A DNA stretch of 64,000 nt. Origin: Charina bottae (taxonomy: Eukaryota; Chordata; Lepidosauria; Squamata; Charinaidae). Where the stretch lies: assembly GCA_023362775.1 (NCBI GenBank), contig JALMGJ010000013.1, positions 27,816,274-27,880,273 of the forward strand. Reading direction: 5' to 3'. The notes below the pieces were generated by a model. It saw only the letters and a list, made by a program, of their open reading frames with translations. It did not search any database and was not told where the DNA came from. Made by a program: the position numbers and the translations under genes. Positions 55,395 to 64,000 of this stretch are shown here, one piece after another (position 1 is the first letter of the stretch; each line of letters starts with the position of its first letter).

Positions 55395-55480
55395 AAGCAA
55401 GCATTGGTATGGCACGCGACTGTCTACCCAGTCCTACCAGCCTGGCCAACAACATCTGGAGGACCATGGTTTCCTGTTGC
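55395..55480 (+). repeat. Unclassified repeat, empty-site copy
   Basis: TTGGTATGGCAC, GTCTACCCAGTCCTACCAGC and ACATCTGGAGGACCATGG recur at 56380-56560, where a hAT element splits the same sequence exactly at GTCTACCC. Likely part of a retroelement 3' region. Confidence 0.7.
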
Positions 55481-55914
55481 CCCGAGAAAGATGTAGCTTC
55501 AGATCCTATTCACTTTCTGTGGAGCATTGCAAACAGGCCTACAATTAATTCAGAATCTACAATGGCCTTTATCCGGGCTGCCAAGGCAAATTCTTCACCC
55601 AAGGAGTTTGTGCAAAAACCGGGGGGGGGGGGGGGGGGGATGGGGAGATGGGGAGAAGCAAGAAAGGCCAGATGTTTGGGCCACAATCATCCTGCAGCTA
55701 GAAGGCAGTCTGGAGAGAGAAGAGAGAAACTGGGCACATCTGCAGCAGCTGGAATCAGATTAGAGGAGAGCCCTGCCGTGGGCTCTTCAGACAGGTAGAA
55801 ATCGTGATTGTTTTTTCTGCTGATTGGACTTTTTCGGCTGTTGCCATAACCGGCACCTGGGTCATAGAGTGGCTGAGTCCATACAACGCCAGGAGACCAA
55901 AAATCCATTGCTGT
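55481..55914. other. Unique DNA with poly-G
   Basis: 19 consecutive G at 55621-55639. Nothing else recognised. Confidence 0.4.
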
Positions 55915-56020
55915 GTTCGCATGATATGCTGCACCCAAGGAAATAAACCATGGTACGTCCTAAGACCAGGGCTGGGCTCCCCAGCACGCTGAAGCCAAGC
56001 CCCCTGTGTGAACCCAGCAT
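55915..56020. repeat. Degenerate interspersed repeat (AAACCATGG/GGTTCACAC family)
   Basis: AATAAACCATGGTACGTCC and TGTGAACCCAGC words. Confidence 0.35.
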
Positions 56021-56309
56021 AGCTGTCCTGGGAGGGAGGCAGGGAATTGCTATTAAAAAATCTTGGCAGCAAAGCACCTTTTCCAGGCAGTTTAGGGAAC
56101 CGGCATCGCCGTGCCACCTTTCTCTGCATCTCGGTGAGAGCGGAATATGACAACTAGGCCCTCTTGTTTGCCTCAAAAGCCACCCAGGGCCTTCCAGTCA
56201 AAATACAGCAAATAAACTACGGCTTGGTATGGATTGCTGGAATGTGCCTTGGCAAATCTGTAGTGTTTTCTGTGGCTTTCCAGTGGATCAGTTGGAGGGA
56301 TCAGTACCT

Positions 56310-56560
56310 GTTTGAATTTTGCTTTTAAGTGTTACTGTAAACCGCCAAGAGACCTCCGTAGTCATAAGTTAAAGAAAGAGTTGGTATTATGGCACAGGAC
56401 CGTCTACCCCAGTGTGCGCTTCAACTCCCAGAATTCCGCAGCTGGCTGGGGAATTCTGGGAGTTGAAGTCCACACATCTTAAAGTTGCCAAGGTTGAGAA
56501 ACACTGGTCTACCCAGTCCTATCAGCCTAGCCAACATCTGGAAGACCATGGTTTCCCGTA
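56310..56560 (+). repeat. LINE-like 3' end plus unclassified repeat, filled-site copy
   Basis: GTAAACCGCCAAGAGAC resembles a LINE 3' end and runs into the same sequence as 55395-55480. The hAT element 56410-56506 is nested in it. Confidence 0.55.
56410..56506. mobile_element. Palindromic hAT MITE (CAGTGTTTCTCA family), copy 9, nested, exact TSD
   Basis: Exact 8-base duplication GTCTACCC at 56402-56409 and 56507-56514. The left TIR has lost about 35 inner bases while its first CAGTGT is kept. The uninterrupted relative at 55422-55429 has GTCTACCC only once. Confidence 0.95.
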
Positions 56561-57244
56561 GGAATTGTGTCTGAAGAATCCCGTCTTTCTTCTCAGGTGA
56601 ACTTTCCCATTTCCTGAGGTCTCCAAAAGGCTGTAGTTGGGGTCTCTGACAACCGTTGAGTGAGCACTGGCTGAGGATCAGGGCCCTCAGGGCTGGCTGC
56701 GGCACCCTCTCTGCTCCTCAGAGTTTACCCAGGGCTTTCAGCTGAGGGGTTGCTGCTGATCCCCTGTGTTGAAATGTTATTGCTTCAATGTTTTAAAGAG
56801 AGCTTGGGAATTCTGCTTTTTGTTAGGTTTCTGCTTTACGCATGCTAGGCGCCTTCTGGAAGTTTTCCGCATCAGGCCTGGAGAACCCTGCAGCAAACGT
56901 TTGAGACCCCCCCCCCCTCATTCTTCACTGCTGTGTTTCATCTGCAAGGCTCCCAAAATGCAAATTGGCCTTATCTACCAAGCCTGGCAGTCTCCAAATG
57001 TGTTAGGAATCTAGTTCAAAATTTCCAGGATGGGCAAGTTCCCAGCTAGCTGGCATGCTGTAGTACCCCCCCCCCCAACAAATATCTGAAGGGCAACAGG
57101 TGGCAAACCTCCGCTTATTTAACCAGGAAGGTCATGAAAAAAAGAGGCTGAGAGTAGAGTGTCATGAGTTCAAATCGTATCTCCATTGCCACCTATCTAT
57201 CAATTCCTTCCTAAAGAATTTCATTTGATTTTCTCCTTGGTAGG
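56561..57244. other. Unique non-coding stretch
   Basis: C-runs near 56909 and 57067. No gene recognised. Confidence 0.4.
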
Positions 57245-57252
57245 TTTTAAAC

Positions 57253-57494
57253 CAGAGCTTTCCAAACTGTGTGTCGCTGCAGTGTCTGGGTGTGTCTTGG
57301 CTGCTGCCTCCAAACCTGTCCTGCCAGGATTCCGCGCAGGTCCTAGTGCCTGCCTTGTGCCCTGCCGCCTCCGACTCCTGCCAGGATTCTGCGCAGGTCC
57401 TAGTGCCTGCCTTGGGCCCTGCTGTAAGAGAGTGTCGCGAAATGATGCATGTCTAAAAAGTGTGTCACCAACATGAAAAGTTTGGAAAGCTCTG
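57253..57494. mobile_element. Non-autonomous hAT element with CAGAGCTTTCC ends and internal 57-base tandem repeat
   Basis: TIRs CAGAGCTTTCCAAAC and exact complement. Exact 8-base duplication TTTTAAAC at 57245-57252 and 57495-57502. The interior has two tandem copies of a 57-base unit (landmark CTGCCAGGATTC at 57321 and CTGCCAGGATTCTGC at 57378), each containing GCGCAGGTCCTAGTGCCTGC. No transposase frame. Confidence 0.93.
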
Positions 57495-57502
57495 TTTTAA
57501 AC

Positions 57503-57640
57503 AGTCAGTTAAGATGTAGAAAAAACCCCACTGAGCTTTTGGTCTTTGACACTCCGGTCTCTGTGGATGTTATTCCCTACTCAGTTTTGCTGCATTTTAG
57601 CGAGATTTTGAGCTGCTTAAAAAGTCTTTTCTAGGGTAAG
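57503..57640. other. Unique non-coding stretch
   Basis: No feature recognised. Confidence 0.4.
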
Positions 57641-58330
57641 GAAGTGGCATATTAATGGATAAAGCTATATTAATAAGTGTATAAATAAATATATTTCTAA
57701 ATGTCAAGTAGCTGTTTAGCTGTATTTTAAAGAACACAGATACACACACACCCCTCATCATTTATATACTGTATAATGCACAAAAGCTGCTTTTGTTATT
57801 ATTGTCATCAGTGAAATGTGTGGTTGCTATTTATCATTGAGTTTTACTCCCCCAATGAACAATAAAATGTTACTAGTTTCACACTTTTGTTTTCCTTTCT
57901 TGTTCTGTAATTTAGCAATAATTGCACATGAATTCTCTTCAGTCTGTGATTTGTTTATGCTCTGTACACTTGCTAATTTCTGGGGTTTGTGTATATATTC
58001 CGGCAGCACTAAGTGAAACATCGCAAAAAGCTTTTGCTAAAATTGGGCTTTACGTTTTGTGAGAGGGCAGCCCAGGCGCTGAACTTCAGGAAGCGCCGAG
58101 GTCCAGCCCCCCCCCCCACGGCTGACCATTCCGGCCCAGAAGGTGCTAGGAAGCCCCTTGATTGCTCCGTAAATCTCCGCATGATCCTCATCAGCGTCCT
58201 ATCAAATGTTGATGTTCTCCACTCCCTCTTTGGCATGTTGTGATTATATTAATTCTTCGTTCTGCTCAGGCGCCGGTTTGAATCCTTTTTAAAATGGGAT
58301 TTCTGCCTGATTCTGACCATTGGTCTACTC
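57641..58330. promoter_or_regulatory. AT-rich block, possible conserved element
   Basis: Repeat-free, with GGCATATTAATGG, ATATTAATAAG, ATTATATTAATTC and TTTATAT-type words in an otherwise GC-rich surround. Candidate enhancer or nuclear matrix-type DNA. Confidence 0.3.
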
Positions 58331-59227
58331 TCCGCCCCTGCAAAGATGACAAGAATAATTAGTGGATTATGAGGATAGTGGGATTGCCTTGATGATGCTT
58401 CTTCCCTCAGGAATCCAAGGTGAGGGATCGGCTCTTTCTGCCGCTATCCGAAGGTGGGAGTTGGCATCCAGCCCCGCAACCTGGAGGCTTGGCGAAACCC
58501 ACCTGCCCAAGCCCCCTGAGCTGCAGCCGCCGGGGGTCCTCCCTCTCGCTGCCCAGCTCTCCTCTGGGCCCGGTGTCTTTTGATGGCTGGATTTGTCCAG
58601 GCTGCTGTGGGTGAGCCTGCAGATGGCCAAGGCCAAGGAGAGAAGCAGGTTGGCACATGTGCGCGCATGTGTGTGTGCAAGTGCCTGCGTGAAGCACAGC
58701 TGCCGGGACCTTTTGCAAAATAGTGTTGTTAATTGAGGTCTGTCTACCCTGCTTGTCCAGAGTAAACTTACAAGTAACTGTTCAATGCAGAAATCATTGA
58801 AAAAGAAAAAGAGGTGTTAGGAGCAGCCATTAAAATCTTACTAATAGAATCCCAATCTAAACGTAGAATGAGATAAATATTTAGAAGGCAAGCAAAGAGC
58901 TTGAAAAGGGGGGCCATCCCAGAATAGGCGCGGTCACAGATTTTTCCTGGTTTGGGTGGCTCCTGGCACCACTAGGCTGCCGGTCTCCGACCTCTGACCT
59001 TTAGTAAGAGCAGTCATGACAAGCTACTTGAAGGTGAGAAGCATTTCTGATGCTGGCACCGTGAGTTCATCATGGTTAGCCCCAAATCCCAGAGAAGTGG
59101 GATTTTGGAGAACCGCAGAAGTCACCAGGAATTAGAGTGAGAACAGAGATGACTAGGTCATTAAGTGCGGTGACCATTAACGGTGATGTCACCAGCAAAT
59201 CCTTCCACTACAAAAGCACCTCAGTGC

Positions 59228-59229
<2 letters not shown>
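58331..59229. other. Unique non-coding stretch
   Basis: No feature recognised. Confidence 0.4.

Positions 59230-59275
<46 letters not shown>
59230..59275. repeat. (CA)n microsatellite
   Basis: About 23 CA units without interruption. Confidence 0.95.
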
Positions 59276-59279
<4 letters not shown>

Positions 59280-59697
59280 AAATTAGCAAAACCTGAGCTC
59301 TGCCCAGGGAGGCAGGAGTGCCGGCAAGACCACCCCGCTTGACTCTCTGGCACCAGAGGGAGGGAAGGGAAGGGAAGTGCTGCCAGGCCTCCATGATTCT
59401 CCTCGTCCGGCCAAGATCGGAGAAGGAGAGTAGTGCCAGTGCCTCGTGGGGTCGGTTTCCTTTTTATTTTTATTTTTTTCAAGATATAATTAAAACACGA
59501 AATACAGCATATAGGACAGATAAAATGTTTCCTGGCGCCTTCCCCCTCCCCCTTGGGAGTATTATTTGTTAGAAAGTGGGTGCTATCTGGGAAGTGCTGG
59601 GAATGCCACGTGGGGTCACAGAGAACAGCTCCCACTTCCCTTTCCCCCAATCCCCCTTTGGGATGGGCCTAAGGATTCCAGAAGGACCCTCTTAGGC
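59276..59697. other. Unique non-coding stretch
   Basis: 59461-59530 is AT-rich and may be an old LINE tail. Nothing else recognised. Confidence 0.35.
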
Positions 59698-59832
59698 CAG
59701 TGTTTCTCAACCTCGGGAACTTTAAGATGGGTGGACTTCAACTCCCAGCATTCCCCAACCAGCATGGCTGGCTGGGGATCTCTGGGAGTTGAAGTCCACC
59801 CGTCTTAATGTTCCCGAGGTTGAGAAACACTG
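59698..59832. mobile_element. Palindromic hAT MITE (CAGTGTTTCTCA family), copy 10
   Basis: Near-perfect hairpin; TIR variant CAGTGTTTCTCAACCTCGG. Confidence 0.93.
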
Positions 59833-60129
59833 CTCTAAGCCATCTCCTGCCCCCATGATCTGAGCAGGGCACCAACAGCGCGCACACGGGTGTTCGCCTT
59901 CTCTCCCAGCAAGATCCCCCAGGCTGTTCCTGCTTTGCAGCCCAGTGACCTGGGCACATTAGCCCTTAGACGTGGGTGGGCAATCTGGGCCTATGTCTTC
60001 ACCCCCTTCCCTCCTCCATTCCCCAGGCAGGTGGAGGGCGGAGGGGCAGAGCTGGGAAGGGCAGGCCTCTGCGCATCAGTGGGATGCCCGTCTTGGTGTG
60101 GGTGTTTCCTCTTGCCCTGAGATGTGGTG
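59833..60129. other. Unique non-coding stretch
   Basis: No feature recognised. Confidence 0.4.
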
Positions 60130-60400
60130 TTGGCAGCTCTAATGGGATTAATCCAGCACTCAATCAATTAGTTCATTAATCACAGGTCAAAGGATGTGGT
60201 TTTAAAAGAGTGACTTTAAAAAGAAACTCCGCTGCTGGCGGTGTGGAGTGTGTCGTGTTTGGGGTATGGGTGGCTGAAAATTATTAGGGGCAAGTTGCAA
60301 TATCATGAAATAAAAATTAAATTGTTATTAAAGGCAATCTGTCCAGTAGCGGAGGATGGATCTGCATTAATTAGGAGAATTCAGCGGCCTCTGTTTTTTG
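60130..60400. promoter_or_regulatory. Enhancer-like element with palindromic OTX/PITX-type site
   Basis: GGATTAATCC (60145-60154) is a perfect palindrome holding GGATTA on both strands, followed by CAATTAGTTCATTAATC, GGTCAAAGG (TCF-like) and GCATTAATTAGG near 60364. Dense K50 and Q50 homeodomain words in repeat-free DNA. Confidence 0.42.
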
Positions 60401-61012
60401 TCTTCTCGCCCCCCACCCCCCCAATCTGTGCTGAGGACCCTGAATCCAGCAGCCAGGAAAATCCTCTTCAAGGCCTGAAATCCTGGTGGGAGGGAGCCAA
60501 GGTCGTTTTGCATCTGTTTGCTGCATCATTTATTTGACTCACGCTTGACAGCACCCAGCTCCCTCCCACCAACTCTGAGAACATGCACTAGATGTGCACG
60601 GTTCCTTCCTGAGGCTGCCCAGTTGTGTTATTGTCAACAAGACTCAAAGGGAAGGTTTCCAGGGGCTGGGTGTCTCTCTGGCAGGGCCTGAGTTCCTTTG
60701 AGCCCATGTGCTGAGGCAAGAAAGTAGGGTGGTTTGGGAACGTAGGTTGGGCCTACGTTGGGTTTTGCAGATTTGCCGATGGATGATGCGTCTTGCAAAA
60801 TGGCTTTTGCAGACCTGCGAAGGAAGCTCGCTTGGGCTGCCGTCTTCTCCCTCGCAGCGATGTGGACGGTTTTCCAGTCGGTCTTTGGGGGCAGGGCTGG
60901 GGTGTAATTGGGGTGGGGCTGGTTTTGTTCTGGCGCGAGGTGTGCGTCATGGCCTGGAACTGGGAAACAGGTCTGCTCAAGACGATGTTCCGCAGAGGGT
61001 CGAGAGTCCGAC

Positions 61013-61014
<2 letters not shown>
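60401..61014. other. Unique non-coding stretch
   Basis: No feature recognised. Confidence 0.4.

Positions 61015-61047
<33 letters not shown>
61015..61047. repeat. (CA)n microsatellite
   Basis: CA units. Confidence 0.95.
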
Positions 61048-61048
<1 letters not shown>

Positions 61049-61984
61049 ATGGCAGATTTCCATTTCTCTCCCCCCACCCCCCGACACACACACTTTTCTT
61101 GTGTCTGTTGTTAATCGGAAGGAGGTTGTGAGAAGAGGTTACAAGCCCAGTGCAGTGGGAAGGCAGTGCTGTAATTACCTCTAACAGGAAAATAACTGGT
61201 ATGGGCGCTCATGTCAGCCCCGCACCGGTTGTTCGCGAAGATTGCCGGAAGGGATCGTGCACAGTCGCGGCACTGGGCCAGGAGGGTGGCGGGGTCCTTA
61301 GCGCCCTTTGTTTCAGCCAGGGCCCCCCAAGCAGCCCCCTTCCCGCTCTCTGACCAGCTCTTCCCCCAGCAAGTCCAGCTCCGCCTTTTCTGACCAGACC
61401 TGAAGGCGAGACCAATAGGCTTCTCTTGGCTTCTCTGATGTTTAGAAGCCGCTTGTAACCAACCGGCGCGTAGCTTATTTTTTATTCTGTTTTCCCCCAT
61501 TAGTAGTCTTTGCAGGGTGGGTCCATACTTTTATTCATACTTTTCATCTAGGGCAGATGTGTTGGGGGGACACACGTGGCCCGGTAAAACTTTGGGGTAC
61601 AATCCTTGCTCAGTTCTGGCGTTCTTGGTGGTGGTCCCAATGCGGGTTCTTTCCCGTTGATGAAATGGGAGTCTGGGGTCCTTCCACCTGGTTGAGTGGC
61701 CCCCCTGCTCCCCATCCTGAGGTCAACAAATCAGGGCCTCCAACTCATTTTTCAAAGCAGAGTGTGTCCATGGTCTATTGCATCCATAGGGAATGTTTTG
61801 AATGTTCAATCCTGGCTTCTTTGAACAATCATAAAGATTATCTTCCTGTCTTCTTGCTGCTGCTTCCAAATTCAGCCTGTTTTTCCTGCTCACAAGTTAT
61901 AAGAAGGAAACCCTTTAAACATTCTTCTGGAGGGGGTTTCTCCCCCCACAACTGGAGAAAGGAGTGGCAGGTAACAGCCAGAAA
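61048..61984. other. Unique non-coding stretch
   Basis: No feature recognised. Confidence 0.4.
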
Positions 61985-62057
61985 CCCACCCACCCACCCA
62001 CCCACCCACCCTCCCTCCCTTCTTTCCTTCCCTCCCTCCCTCCCTCCCTCCTTCCTT
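61985..62057. repeat. (CCCA)n(CCCT)n simple repeat
   Basis: CCCA units pass into CCCT/CCTT units. Confidence 0.95.
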
Positions 62058-62744
62058 GATCAGCCTTGAGGCAGGAAGAATGCTGGGGGGGGGGGAAGTC
62101 AGATGAAAAATCTGGCGTTGGGGGTACTGCTTTGTTTCGGAAGCACAGTGGAGGAACACACTCCCTGTATGTAGTTTTTGAGGAAGAGTTTTTCTTTTCC
62201 ATGCATTTTGGCCTTTTCGAGAGGGTTGACTTTGGCTTTCTTTGGTGGAAAGATGTAAAATATTTGCCGCTGCCAAGAAACAATTGAGAGGTGCAAAATG
62301 CTGGTCGAACTGTCCCTTCTGCTATCAGCTGGGCACATGAGTGTACACAACCTCCTTTCCTTGGACAAAAACCCAACTGCAAACAACCCCGGGCCATTTG
62401 TCTGGGCCGGGAAACGGCGCCTTCAGACCTGTGCGGAAGCTGCAGTGATCCAGCCTTTCTCCAATTCCTCCTCCTCTTTTCCAAACAACTCGGGGGACGG
62501 GCAAAGGGTCACTGGGGCCGAGAGGCCGCTCCCCCCAGCCCCAGGGCCCTCCCGGCCAAGATCTCCGGCCCAGGGGTCAAAGCTGACCGGCGACCTTGGC
62601 CACGAGGTCCACAAAACAGCCAGCCTCCACGGCTGACCTGGAGGCAGCAGCTTATTCTGCGGAGAAAGAGAGGCCGGGTGGGCCCAGTGTGGCCAGCTCC
62701 CCAGACAGCAGGGACTTGATTGCGGCTCGCGGTGGCGTACAAGC
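62058..62744. other. Unique non-coding stretch
   Basis: No feature recognised. Confidence 0.4.
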
Positions 62745-62830
62745 CCAGCCAGGATGATTAATTTATGGCCAGGGTCTGATGCCAACCGAGCTACTGGGTT
62801 AATTAAGTCGAGTCTGGCTCAAGGAGCCAG
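62745..62830. promoter_or_regulatory. Possible conserved enhancer
   Basis: GATGATTAATTTATGG and TTAATTAA (62799-62806) within 60 bases of repeat-free DNA. Confidence 0.3.
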
Positions 62831-63464
62831 GGTTTAGCGTGTGGCACAGACCTAGCCATTGCGAAGGTCCTGCAGACTGGCCAAGCTGCCTCTGACTGTC
62901 CGATCCGCCCCCCCCCCCCCGTCCAGAAGGCCAGCTTGTGATGGCAAGGGGGGGGGCCTGCTCCCAGGATAATGGCAACTCTGGGGCCATGCAGGGAGGG
63001 GCAAGAGAATCTGCATCTCCCAGGAGGAAGGCGATTCAAAGCCACCCTCGGCCAGCAGACTCACCGGGCTCCGCCTGATCAACCCCGCAGGGTTGTTGTG
63101 GGGAGGGAAATGAGCAGGGAAGACGCAGGCCATTTGTGCTAATCGCCTTGCTGCTGAGAGGGAAGCCAGTGCACCGAGAGGCTTGATGTAATAAGCGTAA
63201 ACCGAGAAAGTTGCCGACTCTGCATCTTGGGAATGGTGCGCGGAGAATCAACAAGGCTAGAAGTCTTGGTTATGAGAGTAAAGTACTTTTAATGTTCTGG
63301 CTTTCCATTATCCTGTTCGGGGAGCCGGGTGAAACAAGGAACATAAGAATCTAATGAGCACACTCCTCCGCTGGCTGGCTTGCAAACCAAGCTAATGTTG
63401 GAAACAGCGGATGATTCCCGAGATAGGGAGATTGTCTTATTGACACAGTCCCCAAATGCTGTAG
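62831..63464. other. Unique non-coding stretch
   Basis: C-run near 62907-62920. No gene recognised. Confidence 0.4.
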
Positions 63465-63472
63465 CTCTAAAG

Positions 63473-63736
63473 CAATGTTTCTCAACCTCGGCAACTTTAA
63501 GATGGGTGGACTTCAACTCCCAGAATTCCCCAGCCAGCCATGTAAATAGTTCAAATGCAGATTCCATCCCCCCCCCACCCATCGAATGCAAATTCCATTT
63601 CCCCCCCACCAAAGTGTACCCTGTATATAACAGTGTTTCTCATCCTCGGCAACTTTAAGATGGGTGGATTTCAACTCCCAGAATTCCCCAGCCAGCCATG
63701 TAAATAGTTCAAATTCTCAAAGGTTGAGAAACACTG
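63473..63736. mobile_element. Palindromic hAT MITE (CAGTGTTTCTCA family), copy 11, left half duplicated
   Basis: The 84-base left half is present twice (63473-63556 and 63631-63714), 158 bases apart, with C-rich DNA between. The right half is reduced to its outer TIR. Outer flanks CTCTAAAG and CTCTGGAG match at 6 of 8. Confidence 0.85.
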
Positions 63737-64000
63737 CTCTGGAGGGCTGTTTCCATAGCTGGGCTTGGCTTGAGGTCAGTATTCATAGAAAGTCCAAGAA
63801 TCACCTGTCTGCCAAAACTTTACAGGAGAGGAGCAAACGGTGGTGGCTGAATTGGCCCTGTTCTTAATGCATGAACTTTGTTATAACTTACACTGTGTAT
63901 AATGATGCACACTGCACGTGGGTTGTGGCAGAGACCCACAATAAAAATGGTGGGTTGGCCTAAAGTTGCAATCCCACCCAAAGGGAGCCTTTGGGAAGGC

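Noticed and set aside
1..64000. Endogenous retrovirus or LTR retrotransposon
   Set aside because: No gag, pol or env-like frames, LTR pairs or primer-binding sites were seen. The long repeats are explained by PLE, hAT, Tigger-like, SINE and LINE sequences.

Overview
The window is vertebrate nuclear DNA, most likely from a squamate reptile (lizard or snake). The evidence is the repeat mix: a 5'-truncated BovB LINE; three copies of a tRNA-derived SINE whose tail resembles the BovB 3' end; several Penelope-like elements (PLEs); an L2/CR1-type LINE remnant; and many short palindromic hAT-type and Tigger-type DNA transposons. The species cannot be fixed from sequence alone.

No complete protein-coding gene can be supported. 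The only recognisable protein sequence is retrotransposon reverse-transcriptase C-termini (BovB near 24.8-25.2 kb, L2/CR1 near 29.6-30.0 kb). The best sign of a host gene is a strong CpG island at about 46.6-48.3 kb. It holds a plausible plus-strand non-coding first exon ending at a consensus splice donor at 47318/47319. If that is right, 1-46 kb is upstream regulatory or intergenic DNA and 47.3-64 kb is the start of a first intron. The gene was not identified.

Layout. 1-8.2 kb: PLE pieces, two SINEs, two hAT MITEs and homeodomain-rich non-coding DNA. 8.2-20.4 kb: mostly unique DNA with a third PLE family at 13.7 kb and an RFX X-box at 12.6 kb. 20.4-22.8 kb: a head-to-head PLE, a hAT element carrying tandem CCAAT/GC-box units, and a likely conserved enhancer. 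23-33 kb: BovB, SINE, LINE, Tigger-like and hAT insertions, plus a CTCF-like site. 33-46 kb: microsatellites, palindromic MITEs, AT-rich possible enhancers and a second CTCF-like site. 46.6-48.3 kb: CpG island. 48.3-64 kb: intron-like DNA with further insertions and homeodomain-site clusters.

The most interesting system is a set of hammerhead-ribozyme motifs in three different PLE families (minus 466-513; plus 7433-7492; both strands in 20527-20860; minus 13797-13846). Each has a CTGAAGA box, one extra base, a stem II hairpin, GAAA and a palindromic or near-palindromic minimal stem III. In each family a short stem I can form across the predicted cleavage site. Many insertions have target-site duplications read directly from the sequence, so their boundaries are well supported.
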